Assembly: GCA_022360335.1 (NCBI GenBank)
Contig: JAKSCZ010000364.1
Coordinates: 1-7,186, forward strand
Reading direction: 5' to 3'
Length of the DNA stretch: 7,186 nucleotides
From: Pseudomonadota bacterium
Lineage (GTDB): Bacteria > Pseudomonadota > Gammaproteobacteria > Steroidobacterales > Woeseiaceae
Positions 6,642-7,186 of this stretch are shown in pieces. The translations under genes were made by a program, and so were the position numbers. Position 1 is the stretch's first letter; each line of letters starts with the position of its first letter. Under the pieces are notes generated by a model. That model saw only the letters and a program-made list of their open reading frames with translations, searched no databases and was not told the origin of the DNA.

Positions 6642-6896
6642 ATGAAGGAGTTCAGTCCGGCAAAGCGCCACATCGAGGTTTCGGTTGGCGAATCAGTTCG
6701 AATCCTTCGGGAGCTCCAGGAGTTGAGCCAGAATGAATTGGCTGACATTAGCGGAATTCCGCAGTCCACAATCTCCGCAATCGAAAACGATCGAGTCAGT
6801 TTGGGCGTGGAGAGAGCCAAGACGCTGGCGAGGGCGTTGAAGTGTCATCCTGCTGTGGTTGCTAATCTCTTCTCTATGAGCCCCGGAATCGCTTAG
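6642..6896 (+). CDS. XRE-family transcriptional regulator, probable antitoxin
   Basis: An 84-residue Cro/C1-type DNA-binding protein. The five-helix XRE fold spans about 16-76: GESVRILRELQELS (helix 1), QNELADISG (helix 2), IPQSTISAIENDR (recognition helix and turn), VSLGVERAKTLARALK, and HPAVVANLF. The size, single domain and position right after a RelE-like tail fit a HigA/RelB-type antitoxin that represses its own operon and neutralises its toxin. A strong GGAGGA site at 6629-6634 lies 7 bases before the ATG, within the last codons of the toxin remnant, so translation was coupled. The GC content is about 53%, clearly below the genes to the left, suggesting transfer. With the toxin broken it may now serve only as a regulator or an orphan antitoxin. 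A stand-alone phage-type repressor is the alternative. Confidence 0.85.
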   Translation: MKEFSPAKRHIEVSVGESVRILRELQELSQNELADISGIPQSTISAIENDRVSLGVERAKTLARALKCHPAVVANLFSMSPGIA

Positions 6897-6945
6897 AATC
6901 CGGGTAGCCTTACGCAGGCCCGGGCGAGACCCGATCCCCCGATTC

Positions 6946-7000
6946 GCGGGTGTAGTTCAATGGTAGAACATCAGCTTCCCAATTCTCGGAGCCAAGCTGA
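6946..7000 (+). tRNA. tRNA-Gly (CCC), 5' half only, broken in anticodon loop
   Basis: The 5' half matches a proteobacterial glycine tRNA. The acceptor strand is GCGGGTG (6946-6952), then TA, D stem GTTC/GAAC (6955-6958, 6966-6969) around AATGGTA, and the 5' anticodon strand TCAGC (6971-6975). The loop TTCCCAA (6976-6982) carries anticodon CCC. The expected GCTGA should follow at once; instead 13 extra bases (6983-6995) come first, and GCTGA appears at 6996-7000. After that there is no variable loop, T arm or 3' acceptor strand. The gene is therefore not a normal functional tRNA within this window. GGG codons can be read by tRNA-Gly(UCC), so loss would be tolerable. Causes may be an integration junction, an intron extending past the window, or an assembly junction. 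Confidence 0.65.
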
Positions 7001-7002
7001 CC

Positions 7003-7047
7003 AAATCGATAACCACTTGATTTCCGTGGTCTTCTGACCACCGATTT
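7003..7047. repeat. Nested inverted repeats after the broken tRNA
   Basis: GTGGTC (7026-7031) and GACCAC (7036-7041) form a perfect 6-bp hairpin with a TTCT loop. The flanking AAATCG (7003-7008) and CGATTT (7042-7047) can pair around it. An alternative is ACCAC (7012-7016) with GTGGT (7026-7030). No T-run follows. Confidence 0.45.
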
Positions 7048-7053
7048 CAATGA

Positions 7054-7074
7054 GTTACTTCACCCCAAAGTAAC
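7054..7074. repeat. 7-bp hairpin
   Basis: GTTACTT (7054-7060) and AAGTAAC (7068-7074) are a perfect inverted repeat with a 7-base loop. It is the second of three hairpins in the gene-free tail of the window (7001-7186). No open frame with a start codon and a recognisable product is seen in that tail. Confidence 0.45.
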
Positions 7075-7095
7075 CAACTGATTCCAGCAGGCTTT

Positions 7096-7113
7096 CTGAG
7101 TATGCTCAGTTTT
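7096..7113 (+). terminator. Possible weak intrinsic terminator
   Basis: CTGAG (7096-7100) and CTCAG (7105-7109) form a 5-bp stem with a TATG loop, directly followed by TTTT (7110-7113). GCAGG (7087-7091) and CCTGC (7128-7132) can pair outside it. The stem is short and half AT, so termination would be inefficient. It could end transcription from the tRNA or antitoxin, or be part of a larger structured RNA or recombination site. Confidence 0.3.
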
Positions 7114-7186
7114 ACTCTCACGAACACCCTGCATCAGACGCCCCGCTTGAGCCGTACTCTCCGAGGGTAGGGGTTTCAGGTTTCGA

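Noticed and set aside
6983..7186. Group I intron in the tRNA anticodon loop as a firm call
   Set aside because: The position and hairpins are suggestive, but I see no conserved P/Q/R/S core, no clear P1 with a U-G pair at the splice site, and no 3' exon before the window ends.
7179..7186. T-arm-like GGTTTCGA at the last bases, as a resumed tRNA 3' half
   Set aside because: It has one T too many against the GGTTCGA consensus, is not preceded by the expected GCTGA anticodon strand, and the window stops before any acceptor strand.
7074..7186. Open plus-strand frame running to the right edge
   Set aside because: It has no start codon in the window and no recognisable sequence, and it is too short to judge.

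Overview
The window is a dense, high-GC (about 60-65% by eye) bacterial region. The YgbA-family protein, the OxlT-like MFS carrier and the TonB-dependent receptor together suggest a gammaproteobacterium, though the genus cannot be read from this stretch. Almost every base from 1 to 6327 is coding.

Left block (1-2465, plus strand): a tightly packed operon. It begins with the last 67 codons of an RND efflux permease. Two paralogous DUF1538 membrane proteins follow, then a PII-like protein and a stand-alone CBS-pair protein. The gap after the RND gene is 8 bases, and the next genes overlap by 10, 1 and 4 bases. Two half-size transporter-like membrane proteins are thus made together with two kinds of cytoplasmic small-molecule sensor. 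A nucleotide- or metabolite-gated membrane transport system is the simplest reading, but its substrate is unknown. This is the most interesting system in the window.

Middle block (2469-6005, plus strand): a TonB-dependent outer-membrane receptor starts 3 bases after the CBS stop codon, so it may be translationally coupled to the operon above. A 114-base gap with a small palindrome and a candidate extended -10 promoter separates it from an oxalate/formate-antiporter-family MFS carrier. The receptor and the carrier could act in one uptake route, but nothing in the sequence names the substrate.

Right block (5968-7186): a minus-strand YgbA-family cysteine-rich protein (nitrosative stress) converges on the MFS gene with a 38-base tail-to-tail overlap. 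A 210-base intergenic stretch with a strong hairpin follows. Next come the C-terminal remnant of a RelE/ParE-like toxin and an intact XRE/HigA-like antitoxin gene. After these lies the 5' half of a tRNA-Gly (anticodon CCC) that is broken in its anticodon loop. Behind it is about 185 bases of hairpin-rich, lower-GC (about 49%) DNA without a recognisable gene. The antitoxin gene is also lower in GC (about 53%). The broken toxin, disrupted tRNA and composition shift together suggest the edge of a mobile or accessory region that continues beyond the right end.
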